Shown here piece after piece: positions 20,130 through 28,479 of a stretch of 58,074 nucleotides of DNA (its first letter is position 1; the number at the start of each line of letters is the position of its first letter). Position numbers and translations under genes: made by a program. The stretch is from an uncultured Pelagibacteraceae bacterium. GTDB taxonomy: Bacteria; Pseudomonadota; Alphaproteobacteria; Pelagibacterales; AG-422-B15. Location: NCBI GenBank assembly GCA_902533965.1, contig CACANZ010000003.1:1-58074 (forward strand). Reading direction: 5' to 3'. Under the pieces are notes generated by a model. The model was given only the letters and a program-made list of their open reading frames with translations, did no database searches and was not told the origin of the DNA.

Positions 20130-21067
20130 TGCTTGAAAACATTAAAATCCCTAAAATCTCTCAAACCCATCTGCATGGCATAAAAAATCTCAGCATTGAG
20201 GATATAAATAATATTTTAGAACTCAGTAAAATTTTCAAAGAGCACAACAAGGAAAAAGATAAAAAAATACCGATTTTAAAAGGTAGAACAATTATAAATC
20301 TTTTTTTTGAACCCTCTACAAGAACACTAATCTCTTTTGAAATAGCTGCTAAAAGATTAGGCGCTGATGTAATTAATATGAATATTGAAGGATCTTCATT
20401 AAGAAAAGGTGAAAGTTTATTTGATACCGCTCAAACTTTAGGAGCAATGAACCCTGATCTTGTAATTATCAGACATGGAGAAAATGATGCCTCAAAAGAG
20501 ATTGCTAAAATATTAAAATGTCCTGTTATAAATGCTGGAGAAGGTATCAATGAACACCCCACACAAGCATTGCTTGATGCTTATACAATCATGAGTCACA
20601 ATCGAAAACTTAATGATATCACAGTTTCAATATGTGGTGATCTTGAACATAGTCGAGTAGCAAGGTCAAACTACTATCTTCTAAATAAAATGAAATCAAA
20701 AGTTAGATTCGTATTTCCTGATTATTTTAAACCAAAAGATTTAGATAAATATGATGTTGAAACCTTCACTAATTTAGAAGATGGTATAAAAGATGCTGAT
20801 ATAGTGATGATGCTTAGAATCCAAAATGAAAGAATAAAAGATTTAAATCTTCCATCAACAAACGATTATTTTAGAAGTTTTGGACTTACTTATGAAAAGT
20901 TAAAATCAGCAAAGCCCGAAGTACTAGTGCTTCACCCCGGTCCAATAAATCGAGGTGTAGAAATAGAGAATGAACTAGCTGATGATGTAAATAAATCAGT
21001 GATAACTGAACAGGTTGAAAATGGAGTAGCTGTTCGTATGGCTTGTTTGTCAATTCTGGTGAAATGA
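20129..21067 (+). CDS. pyrB: Aspartate carbamoyltransferase catalytic subunit
   Basis: Forms carbamoyl-aspartate from carbamoyl phosphate and aspartate, the committed pyrimidine step. The carbamoyl-phosphate site STRT is at residues 63-66 in FFEPSTRTLISFE, followed by EGSSLRKGES (Lys loop) and HPTQALLDAYT. The C-terminal aspartate-binding domain ends in VLHPGPINRGVEIE. Length is 312. No pyrI is present and no pyrC follows, although pyrB-pyrC pairs are common; plsY follows instead. Confidence 0.96.
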   Translation: MLENIKIPKISQTHLHGIKNLSIEDINNILELSKIFKEHNKEKDKKIPILKGRTIINLFFEPSTRTLISFEIAAKRLGADVINMNIEGSSLRKGESLFDTAQTLGAMNPDLVIIRHGENDASKEIAKILKCPVINAGEGINEHPTQALLDAYTIMSHNRKLNDITVSICGDLEHSRVARSNYYLLNKMKSKVRFVFPDYFKPKDLDKYDVETFTNLEDGIKDADIVMMLRIQNERIKDLNLPSTNDYFRSFGLTYEKLKSAKPEVLVLHPGPINRGVEIENELADDVNKSVITEQVENGVAVRMACLSILVK

Positions 21068-21645
21068 TTTTCGAAATAATTTTAATTATTTACTTTTCCT
21101 ACCTTTTGGGTTCAATTCCAACTGGTATTTTGGTATCAAGGTTATTCAATTTAGGGGAACTTAAAAGTATTGGCTCAGGAAATATTGGGGCTACGAACGT
21201 ATTAAGAACTGGAAACTTCTCAGCTGCAGGAATTACATTATTTGTTGATTTTTTTAAGGCGTTAATACCAATAACCCTTACTCTGGCAATCAATGATAAT
21301 CTACTTTTCATATCTGGAACTTTTATTTTATTTGGTCATATATTTCCTATATGGCTTGATGATTTAAAAGGGGGTAAAGGATATGCTTCTTTTATGGGAA
21401 TTATATTTGCAGTTAACTTTTATTTATTTTTAGCTCTTGGAGTAAGTTGGATTATAATTTTTGTAATTTATAGATATTCGTCACTCGCAAGTTTGCTTTC
21501 TGCAAATTTAATTTCGTTAATTTCATTATTTTATTTTGATTTCAATGTTTCTTTTATGTGTTTAATTATAAATCTAATTATGATCTTTTCTCATCATGAA
21601 AATATAAAACGCTTATTAAAGCGTGAGGAGAAGAAATTGTATTAA
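21064..21645 (+). CDS. plsY: Glycerol-3-phosphate acyltransferase PlsY
   Basis: An integral membrane enzyme that transfers acyl groups from acyl-phosphate to glycerol 3-phosphate, the first step of phospholipid synthesis. Motifs are GSIPTGILVSR, GSGNIGATNVLR and GHIFPIW with GGKGYASFMG, spread over about five membrane segments. I chose the ATG at 21064, which overlaps the pyrB TGA as ATGA and begins directly with the first membrane helix; an in-frame ATG at 21043 would add seven residues. dprA, which often lies between plsY and topA, is missing. Confidence 0.93.
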   Translation: MIFEIILIIYFSYLLGSIPTGILVSRLFNLGELKSIGSGNIGATNVLRTGNFSAAGITLFVDFFKALIPITLTLAINDNLLFISGTFILFGHIFPIWLDDLKGGKGYASFMGIIFAVNFYLFLALGVSWIIIFVIYRYSSLASLLSANLISLISLFYFDFNVSFMCLIINLIMIFSHHENIKRLLKREEKKLY

Positions 21646-21686
21646 GCCTTATATTCTGCCAATTATAAAATATTTTTTGCGAAAAT

Positions 21687-21713
21687 TTGACAAAGCTCAC
21701 AAAAATATATTAA
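21687..21713 (+). promoter_or_regulatory. Candidate sigma70 promoter for topA
   Basis: A perfect -35 hexamer TTGACA (21687-21692) is followed after 15 bases by TATTAA (21708-21713), a 4/6 match to the -10. The spacer is short, so strength is uncertain, but the 87-base gap between plsY and topA and the AGGGAT ribosome-binding-like sequence before the topA ATG agree with a new transcript starting here. Confidence 0.4.
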
Positions 21714-21732
21714 AGAGCGCGTTTATAGGGAT

Positions 21733-24303
21733 ATGAATTTAGTAATAGTAGAAAGCCCAGCTAAGGCTAAAACAATAAATAAATACTTAGGAAGTGAGTT
21801 TAATGTACTTGCAAGCTTTGGTCATGTTCGTGATTTGCCATCTAAAAATGGCTCGGTAGATCCAGAAAATAACTTTGCTTTTGAATGGGAAGTTTCTTCA
21901 ACTTCAAAGAAACATATGAAAGAGATTTATGATGCCAGCGCTGATGCATCTACTCTTTATCTTGCAACTGACCCAGATAGAGAAGGTGAGGCAATTGCAT
22001 GGCACATTGTTGAGCTATTAAATAAGAAAAAATTATTAAAAGATAAAACTGTCAAGAGAGTCGTCTTTAGTGAGATCACAAAGAATGCAGTAAAAAATGG
22101 AATTGCCAATCCAAGAGATATTGACACTGATCTTGTAGATGCCTATTTAGCTCGAAGAGCACTGGATTATCTATTTGGCTTTAATTTATCGCCGGTATTA
22201 TGGAGAAAGTTACCTGGAGCTAAATCAGCAGGAAGAGTTCAATCAGTTGCCTTAAGATTGATATGTGAACGTGAACTTGCCATTGAGTCTTTCGAACCTG
22301 ATGAGTATTGGAAAATTAAAGGTAATGTAAAATTTGAGGATGGTTTTAATATAGAAGCTAATTTACTTTCGGTTGAAGGCAAAAAAGTAGAAAAATTTAC
22401 CTTTAAGTCTGAAGATGATGCGAAAAAAATTGTAAATTTATTCTCGGATAATAAATTTGAAATAATAGATATTACAAAAAAACCAGCATCGAGAAATCCG
22501 GAACCACCTTTTTCTACCTCAACACTTCAACAAACCGCATCAAGTATTTATGGTTTTGGTGCGTCTCGAACAATGCAAATTGCACAAAAATTATTTCAAG
22601 GTATTGAAATTAATGGTGAAACAGTTGGTTTAATAACTTACATGCGTACTGATAGTACTGATATATCTAAAGAAGCCATTGAAACGTATAGAAACTATTT
22701 GAAAAAAAATTTTGAGAATGGATATTGTCCTAATGAAGTAAGAACTTACAAATCAAAAAAAGCTAAAAACGCTCAAGAAGCTCACGAGGGAATTCGGCCT
22801 ACTGATATTGAATTAACACCTGATCAGGTTTCAAAATATTTAGATACAGATAGTTTAAAATTATACTCGTTAATATGGAAAAGGGCTCTTGCAAGTCAAA
22901 TGAGTTCTGCTGTATTTGAAAGAACAGCTATTGATATCAGCTCTGAAAAGAATGAATTGAAACTGAGAGCGAACGGTTCTGTGGTAAAATTTGATGGGTT
23001 TTTGAATATTTATAGCGAGTTTAAAGTAAAAAGTGATGAACAAATTAAAAAAGATGAAAATGACGAAGATGAAGATGATGTTACATTGCCCGCTATTGCG
23101 AAAGGAATGAAGATAGAGTCAGTTTCACCAACTGAAACACAGCATTTTACTCTTCCACCCCCTAGATACTCTGAGGCAAGTTTAGTAAAAAAATTAGAAG
23201 AATTGGGCATAGGAAGACCTTCAACCTACGCCAGTATAATATCTGTTCTAAAAACAAGAAATTATGTTGAACTTGATAAAAATAGGTTTGTACCTGTTGA
23301 TAGAGCAATATTGATAACAGCATTTCTCAAAGGATTTTTCTCAAAGTACATTGATTATGAGTTTACTGCTGGAATGGAAGAATCACTTGATGAAATTACT
23401 TCTGGAAAAATAAAATGGACTGAATTCTTAGAAAATTTTTGGAAAAATTTTTCTACAAATGTAGGTGATGTTACTGATTTGAGAATTACTAATATATTGG
23501 ATAATTTAAACGAGATTCTTAAGTCCCATATATTTGAACAAAAAGAAGAAAGTAACGGAGAAAAGACAATATCAAGAAGTTGTCCTTCTGAAAACTGTGA
23601 AGGCGAACTAAGTCTTAAAGTAAGTCGATTTGGAGCGTTCGTAGGCTGTTCCAACTATCCCGATTGTAAGTTTACCAGACCTATCTCTCATAAAAAAATT
23701 AAAGAAGCATTTGAAGACACAATTCTTGGAAAAGATGCCGAGTCAGAACAGGATATTAAATTATTGAATGGAAGATTTGGACCATACGTTCAGCTTGGTG
23801 AAGTAGTCGAAAAAGAAAAACCAAAGAGAGCCTCGGTACCTAAAGGAATTTCCCCCTCTGCAATTGATTTAGAGAAAGCTCAGTATTTATTAAGTTTACC
23901 AAGAGAGATAGGTGGTCATCCTGAAACAGGTGAAATTATTACTGTGAATTATGGCCGCTATGGTGGTTACATTAATTGTGGTGATAAAAATGCTAGCCTT
24001 GAAGATAATTCTGAAATTTTTGATATTGGTATTAATAGAGCAGTTTCTCTGCTTGCTAATGCAAAGCCTGGTAGACTTAAAAGTTCATCTGAAATCAAAA
24101 CTTTAGGAGAACATCCTGATGATAAAAAACCAATCAAAGTGATGAAAGGGAAGTTTGGACCATATATTAAATATAAAAGTATTAATGCCACAATTCCCGA
24201 TAATATTGACCCTGAGGAAATTCTAATGGAAGAAGCTATTGATTTGATTGAAAAAAAACTAGAAAAAACAGGTAAGAAAAAGAAAAAATCTTCTAAAAAG
24301 TAA
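21733..24303 (+). CDS. topA: DNA topoisomerase I
   Basis: Relaxes negative supercoils by single-strand passage. The TOPRIM domain begins at VESPAKAKTINKYLG and carries the acidic TDPDREGEAIAWH; the active-site Tyr303 is in LITYMRTDSTD. After the 67-kDa-type core there is a four-Cys zinc ribbon (CPSENCEG ... GCSNYPDCKF, about residues 617-645) and then C-terminal repeats containing GRFGPYVQLGE, GRYGGYINCG and GKFGPYIKYK, ending in a Lys-rich tail. This 856-residue layout is typical of alphaproteobacterial TopA. A run of Asp/Glu (NDEDEDD) sits near residue 440. Confidence 0.96.
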   Translation: MNLVIVESPAKAKTINKYLGSEFNVLASFGHVRDLPSKNGSVDPENNFAFEWEVSSTSKKHMKEIYDASADASTLYLATDPDREGEAIAWHIVELLNKKKLLKDKTVKRVVFSEITKNAVKNGIANPRDIDTDLVDAYLARRALDYLFGFNLSPVLWRKLPGAKSAGRVQSVALRLICERELAIESFEPDEYWKIKGNVKFEDGFNIEANLLSVEGKKVEKFTFKSEDDAKKIVNLFSDNKFEIIDITKKPASRNPEPPFSTSTLQQTASSIYGFGASRTMQIAQKLFQGIEINGETVGLITYMRTDSTDISKEAIETYRNYLKKNFENGYCPNEVRTYKSKKAKNAQEAHEGIRPTDIELTPDQVSKYLDTDSLKLYSLIWKRALASQMSSAVFERTAIDISSEKNELKLRANGSVVKFDGFLNIYSEFKVKSDEQIKKDENDEDEDDVTLPAIAKGMKIESVSPTETQHFTLPPPRYSEASLVKKLEELGIGRPSTYASIISVLKTRNYVELDKNRFVPVDRAILITAFLKGFFSKYIDYEFTAGMEESLDEITSGKIKWTEFLENFWKNFSTNVGDVTDLRITNILDNLNEILKSHIFEQKEESNGEKTISRSCPSENCEGELSLKVSRFGAFVGCSNYPDCKFTRPISHKKIKEAFEDTILGKDAESEQDIKLLNGRFGPYVQLGEVVEKEKPKRASVPKGISPSAIDLEKAQYLLSLPREIGGHPETGEIITVNYGRYGGYINCGDKNASLEDNSEIFDIGINRAVSLLANAKPGRLKSSSEIKTLGEHPDDKKPIKVMKGKFGPYIKYKSINATIPDNIDPEEILMEEAIDLIEKKLEKTGKKKKKSSKK

Positions 24304-24365
24304 AAAAACCTGTATCTTTATAATCTTTACAAAAATTAAATTATTAACAAGTTGAAAGGTTAACT

Positions 24366-25856
24366 ATGGCTCTCGCTCTAAATGACGTGATGGAAAAAAA
24401 ATCGTCTCTGGATTTTAAAAATCAGGCTTTTATCAATGGAAACTATATAAATTCAGTAACAGGCAAAACGTTTGAGAGCATTAGCCCTGTTGATGGATCA
24501 ATAATAACTAGCGTTTCAGAGTGTGACGTTGAAGACATAAACATAGCTGTCAAAGCTGCGCGCGATGTATTTGAAAAAGGGGCATGGTCGAGAATGGCTC
24601 CTTCAAAAAGAAAAAAAATTCTCTTTAATTTCGCCGACTTAATGAAAAAAAATATTTTAGAGCTTGGTTTGCTGGAAACTTTAAACATGGGTAAGCCCAT
24701 AACTAGAGCGACAGGCGATATAGCGGCATGTATTAATTGTACAAAATGGTATGCAGAGGCAATTGATAAACTTTATGATGATGTAGCTCCAACAAGTGAT
24801 AATTTGATTGCCACTATCACAAAAGAACCTCTGGGTGTAGTTGGAGCAGTAACTCCTTGGAACTTTCCCTTGTTAATGGCTTGTTGGAAATTTGCACCTG
24901 CGTTAGCAACTGGAAATAGTTTTATTTTAAAGCCTGCAGAACAATCACCGTTATCTGCATTAAGAGTTGCTGAACTAGCAATGGAGGCTGGTATTCCAGA
25001 AGGGGTCTTCAATGTAGTGCCAGGTTATGGTCCTACTGCAGGAAAAGCATTAGGAACTCACATGGATGTTGATAAACTTGGATTTACTGGATCTACTGAG
25101 GTTGGAAGATATTTTTTATCTTACGCAGGTGAGTCTAACATGAAGAGGGTTTCACTTGAGTGTGGAGGAAAGTCTCCAAATATAATATTTGCAGATGCAC
25201 CTGATTTAGACCACGCTGCAAAAATGGCAGCTGATGGCATGTTTGGCAATAGTGGTCAGGTATGTGATGCACCCTCAAGGTTGCTACTTCAAAAATCGAT
25301 AAAAGACGAATTTTTAGAAAAGGTCGTAAGCTACTCTCAACCATGGATGCCAGGTAACCCGTTTGATCCAAATACTTTAATGGGCTCAATAGTCGATAAA
25401 ACCCAAACTGAGAGAATCATGAATTATATAGATAAAGGCAAATCTGAAGGTGCAAATGTTATAACTGGCGGTGATCAGGTGCTTCAAGACTCAGGTGGCT
25501 ACTACGTCAGCCCAACGGTCTTTAAAGATGTTCAAAATTCAATGACCGTTGCTAAAGAGGAAATTTTTGGACCAGTATTATGTGCCATAGATTTTGAAAA
25601 TGAAGATGAAGCTCTTCAAATAGCAAATGATACTCATTATGGACTTAATGCAATGATATGGTCTAATGACTTAAATAAAGTACATAAGCTTGCAAAAAGA
25701 ATTAAAAGTGGGAAAGTTCTGATAAATAGTTTGAGCGATGGAGATATGTCTTTACCTCACGGTGGATACAAGCAGTCAGGTTCTGGAAGAGATAAATCTC
25801 TAGAAGCTCTTGGCCAATATACTCAAACAAAACTTACATTGATAGAAATTAAGTAA
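24366..25856 (+). CDS. Aldehyde dehydrogenase, PuuC-like
   Basis: An NAD(P)+-dependent aldehyde dehydrogenase of 496 residues. It shows TPWNFPLLMACWK, the cofactor loop GFTGSTEVGR, the general base Glu in LECGGKSPNI, catalytic Cys300 in GQVCDAPSR, and EEIFGPVL. The overall text, including WYAEAIDK, DSNMKR-like SNMKRVSLECGG and NSLSDGDMSLPHGGYKQSG, resembles gamma-glutamyl-gamma-aminobutyraldehyde dehydrogenase (PuuC), so a polyamine- or amine-derived aldehyde is a reasonable substrate guess. It is followed after 3 bases by a HAD hydrolase. A partner-type oxidase (PuuB-like) is at 1847-3136. Confidence 0.9.
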   Translation: MALALNDVMEKKSSLDFKNQAFINGNYINSVTGKTFESISPVDGSIITSVSECDVEDINIAVKAARDVFEKGAWSRMAPSKRKKILFNFADLMKKNILELGLLETLNMGKPITRATGDIAACINCTKWYAEAIDKLYDDVAPTSDNLIATITKEPLGVVGAVTPWNFPLLMACWKFAPALATGNSFILKPAEQSPLSALRVAELAMEAGIPEGVFNVVPGYGPTAGKALGTHMDVDKLGFTGSTEVGRYFLSYAGESNMKRVSLECGGKSPNIIFADAPDLDHAAKMAADGMFGNSGQVCDAPSRLLLQKSIKDEFLEKVVSYSQPWMPGNPFDPNTLMGSIVDKTQTERIMNYIDKGKSEGANVITGGDQVLQDSGGYYVSPTVFKDVQNSMTVAKEEIFGPVLCAIDFENEDEALQIANDTHYGLNAMIWSNDLNKVHKLAKRIKSGKVLINSLSDGDMSLPHGGYKQSGSGRDKSLEALGQYTQTKLTLIEIK

Positions 25857-25859
25857 TTA

Positions 25860-26525
25860 GTGTCACATAAGCTATCTGATGGCCTTCAAAAGCAAATAGG
25901 CAAAGCTACTCTTTTAAAGAATAAACCACTGCTTATAACTGATGCTGATGAAGTCTTATTAAATTTCGTAAAATGCTTTGAAATTTATTTAGAAAAAAAA
26001 GGATTTTGGTATGACCTAACTTCATACGCTCTTTTTGGAAATATAAAACAAAAAGGAACTGATGAAGTTCTATCTAATGAAGTTATACTTGAATATTTAG
26101 ACGATTTTTTTCGAACAGAATCAAAAGATATAACTTTTGTTGAAGGATCAATACACTTTATCAATAAACTTCTGGACTCTAATTTTCAGATTTTAGTGCT
26201 GACTAATATTCCGTTCAAATATTTGGATGATAGAAAGTATTGTTTTCAAAAGAATGGTCTTAATCTTCAAATAATTGCTGGAAATGGACCAAAAGGGTTA
26301 GTAATTAAAGAATTAATTAAAGACTTTAAGGAAAAAGTTTTTTTTATTGATGATTTAGCTCCCCACATATCCTCCGTAAAAGAAGAAGTATCAAGATCTA
26401 AAACTATTCATTATATATCTGATGAACGATTATCTAAACTTGCAGTTTCGCCGAAAGAGGCAGATTTTCGTGCATATAGTTGGAAAGATATATATAATTT
26501 TCTTATCAATGAAGTTAGTGGATAA
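25860..26525 (+). CDS. HAD-superfamily hydrolase of unknown substrate
   Basis: A 221-residue protein with a GTG start 3 bases after the ALDH stop. HAD motifs are readable: I, DADEV (28-32) with Asp28 nucleophile and Asp30; II, LTNIP (114-118) with Thr115; III, Lys145 in NGPKG; IV, IDD (163-165). A phosphatase or dehalogenase-type reaction is therefore plausible. There is no signal peptide. I do not recognise the specific family. It overlaps the next gene by 17 bases, which suggests that the two proteins are made together. Confidence 0.75.
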   Translation: MSHKLSDGLQKQIGKATLLKNKPLLITDADEVLLNFVKCFEIYLEKKGFWYDLTSYALFGNIKQKGTDEVLSNEVILEYLDDFFRTESKDITFVEGSIHFINKLLDSNFQILVLTNIPFKYLDDRKYCFQKNGLNLQIIAGNGPKGLVIKELIKDFKEKVFFIDDLAPHISSVKEEVSRSKTIHYISDERLSKLAVSPKEADFRAYSWKDIYNFLINEVSG

Positions 26526-26973
26526 AATACTTGAAGTAGAAAAAGATTATAAGCAATTTAAGCTTGTGACTCTTGGGAATTATTTGCCTTTTAAAAAAAT
26601 AGGTAACTTGGTTTATGTATCTGGGCAACTTCCTATAAAAGATGAAAAAATTATAACTGGCAAAGTTCCATCAGAAACTGATATTAAGGAGGCAATATAT
26701 GGATCACGCATATGTATGCTTAATACTTTGTCTATATTAGATCAACTAAACCCATCATGTGAACTAAATGATTTTAATTGTATTCATGTTGCTGGTTACG
26801 TAAATGCTGATCATTCATTTTCTGACCATCCTCTAGTGATCAATGGTGCATCAGATGTTGTTTGCGATATTATGGGAGAAAAAGGAAAGCATTCAAGAAT
26901 TGCGGTGGGAGCAAACTCTCTTCCAAAAAATGCTAGTGTTGAAGTTGCATCAATATTTGAAATTCTGAAATAA
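26509..26973 (+). CDS. RidA/YjgF-family protein
   Basis: A RidA-like protein of 154 residues from the ATG at 26509 (MKLVDKILEVEKDY). A longer ORF opens at 26422, but its first 29 residues overlap the HAD gene and do not look like this family, so I reject that start. Readable features include VYVSGQLPIKD, GSRICMLNTLSILDQL and the C-terminal SRIAVGANSLPKNASVEVA. Canonical RidA deaminates reactive enamines and imines; this branch (longer, with IAVGANSLP) is often seen beside GDPD genes, and its activity is less clear. The stop overlaps the next ATG (TAATG). Confidence 0.85.
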   Translation: MKLVDKILEVEKDYKQFKLVTLGNYLPFKKIGNLVYVSGQLPIKDEKIITGKVPSETDIKEAIYGSRICMLNTLSILDQLNPSCELNDFNCIHVAGYVNADHSFSDHPLVINGASDVVCDIMGEKGKHSRIAVGANSLPKNASVEVASIFEILK

Positions 26974-27659
26974 TGAATCCTTTTCTTGATCGTCCGATTG
27001 CCCATAGAGGGCTTCATGATAAAAAATTAATCATTGAAAATTCTTTGGAAGCATTTGAAAACGCAATGAAACACAACCTTGCAATAGAATGTGATATTGT
27101 CTTATCTAAGGATAAAGAAATTATAGTATTTCATGATTACGATTTAAAAAGGATGTGTGGAATAAATTCTAATATTAATGATCTAAGTACAAACGAAATA
27201 AGAAAACTGAAGCTTTTAGACACAGATTGTAAAATACCTTCACTTGATGAGATGCTGCATTTAGTGGATGGCCAAACACCTATATTAATTGAAATAAAAT
27301 CTGGTTTTAATCCTGAAATTGAAGAAAGATTAATCGAAATAATTAGAGCTTACAATGGAGAAATTGCTTTGCAGTCATTTGATTATAAAATGTGTGAATG
27401 GTTTAAAATCAATGCGCCATTTTATAAAACAGGCCTAATAACCAGTAATGATAACATCGATTTTAAAGAGATTTCTCACCTCGGCATTAATTTTTTAGCG
27501 GTTGATGTAGAAAAAATAAGTATCAGAAATATTCAAAGTATCAGGAAGAAAAATATACCACTATTAACTTGGACAATTAATAGTATGGAAAAGTATAATT
27601 TGTCAAAGCAGTTTGCAGATAATATTATTTTTGAAGATATACATAATGAAATTAGTTAA
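26973..27659 (+). CDS. Glycerophosphodiester phosphodiesterase
   Basis: A 228-residue cytosolic-type GDPD without signal peptide. The N-terminal RPIAHRGLHDKKLIIENSLEA supplies the His-Arg catalytic motif, ECDIVLSKDKEIIVFHDYDL holds the acidic metal ligands and second His, and LIEIKS with LLTWTIN completes the TIM-barrel signature. It would release glycerol 3-phosphate from deacylated phospholipids. It is translationally joined to the RidA-like gene upstream and overlaps panC by 14 bases. Confidence 0.92.
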   Translation: MNPFLDRPIAHRGLHDKKLIIENSLEAFENAMKHNLAIECDIVLSKDKEIIVFHDYDLKRMCGINSNINDLSTNEIRKLKLLDTDCKIPSLDEMLHLVDGQTPILIEIKSGFNPEIEERLIEIIRAYNGEIALQSFDYKMCEWFKINAPFYKTGLITSNDNIDFKEISHLGINFLAVDVEKISIRNIQSIRKKNIPLLTWTINSMEKYNLSKQFADNIIFEDIHNEIS

Positions 27660-28479
27660 AAGTATAAAATATCTCAATAGAATCCTAGATCGATATAGAA
27701 GTGATGGTTTTAAAATTCACTTAACACCAACAATGGGAGCTTTGCATGCAGGACATTTAAAATTAGTAAAGGAGTCAAAAAAACTAAAATCAATTGTTGT
27801 AGTTAGTATTTTTGTTAACCCTACACAATTTGGACCAAATGAAGATTATAAAAATTATCCAAGGACGCTCAAAAATGATCTTAAAGTTTTAAAAAAATAC
27901 GGTGCTGATATTGTCTTCACTCCAATACAGAAACAAATTCTCTACCATAAAACAAAGTATAATTGTCCACAGTTTGCAATTGAAAAAAAATTATGTGGTA
28001 AATCAAGGCCAAAATACTTTCCAGGCGTTAAAAATATTGTACTTAAACTTTTTGATATAGTGCAACCAGACGTAGCATTTTTTGGTGAAAAAGATTATCA
28101 GCAATATTTGGTAATTAAAAAAATGACTGAGTCATTAAAATTAAATACAAGGATAATATGCGTTAAAACTGTTAGGGACAGATATGGGCTTCCACTTTCG
28201 TCAAGAAATAACTATTTAAGTGGCCAGGAATTTAAAATTGCTATTAGAATCAATAAATTACTTAAAAAATTACCTCCATTGATTAGAACCAAGTTAAAGA
28301 TTAATAAAATACTTAATCATACAAAAAAAGTCCTGATAGATCATGGTGTTGATAAAATTGATTATCTGACTGTATTAAATGATGATCTCTCGGTTCGAAA
28401 AAAAATAAGTGATAAATCAAGAATATTTATTGCGGCTAAAATAGGAAATACTAGATTAATTGACAATATAAAAGTCTAA
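27646..28479 (+). CDS. panC: Pantothenate synthetase
   Basis: Ligates pantoate and beta-alanine with ATP to make pantothenate for CoA. From ATG 27646 the protein is 277 residues: PTMGALHAGHL with His34 and His37, VNPTQFGPNEDY, GEKDYQQ and RDRYGLPLSSRNNYLS are standard. An in-frame ATG at 27613 would add 11 residues lying inside the GDPD gene, and I consider it less likely. panB and panD are not in this window. The 3' end overlaps mgtE, coming from the other strand, by 4 bases. Confidence 0.93.
   Translation: MKLVKSIKYLNRILDRYRSDGFKIHLTPTMGALHAGHLKLVKESKKLKSIVVVSIFVNPTQFGPNEDYKNYPRTLKNDLKVLKKYGADIVFTPIQKQILYHKTKYNCPQFAIEKKLCGKSRPKYFPGVKNIVLKLFDIVQPDVAFFGEKDYQQYLVIKKMTESLKLNTRIICVKTVRDRYGLPLSSRNNYLSGQEFKIAIRINKLLKKLPPLIRTKLKINKILNHTKKVLIDHGVDKIDYLTVLNDDLSVRKKISDKSRIFIAAKIGNTRLIDNIKV

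Noticed and set aside
26422..26508. A 29-residue N-terminal extension of the RidA-like protein
   Set aside because: It lies wholly inside the HAD gene, has no family similarity, and a normal RidA N-terminus begins at the ATG at 26509.
27613..27645. Longer panC start
   Set aside because: The extra 11 residues overlap GDPD and are not seen in PanC proteins; ATG 27646 gives the standard N-terminus.
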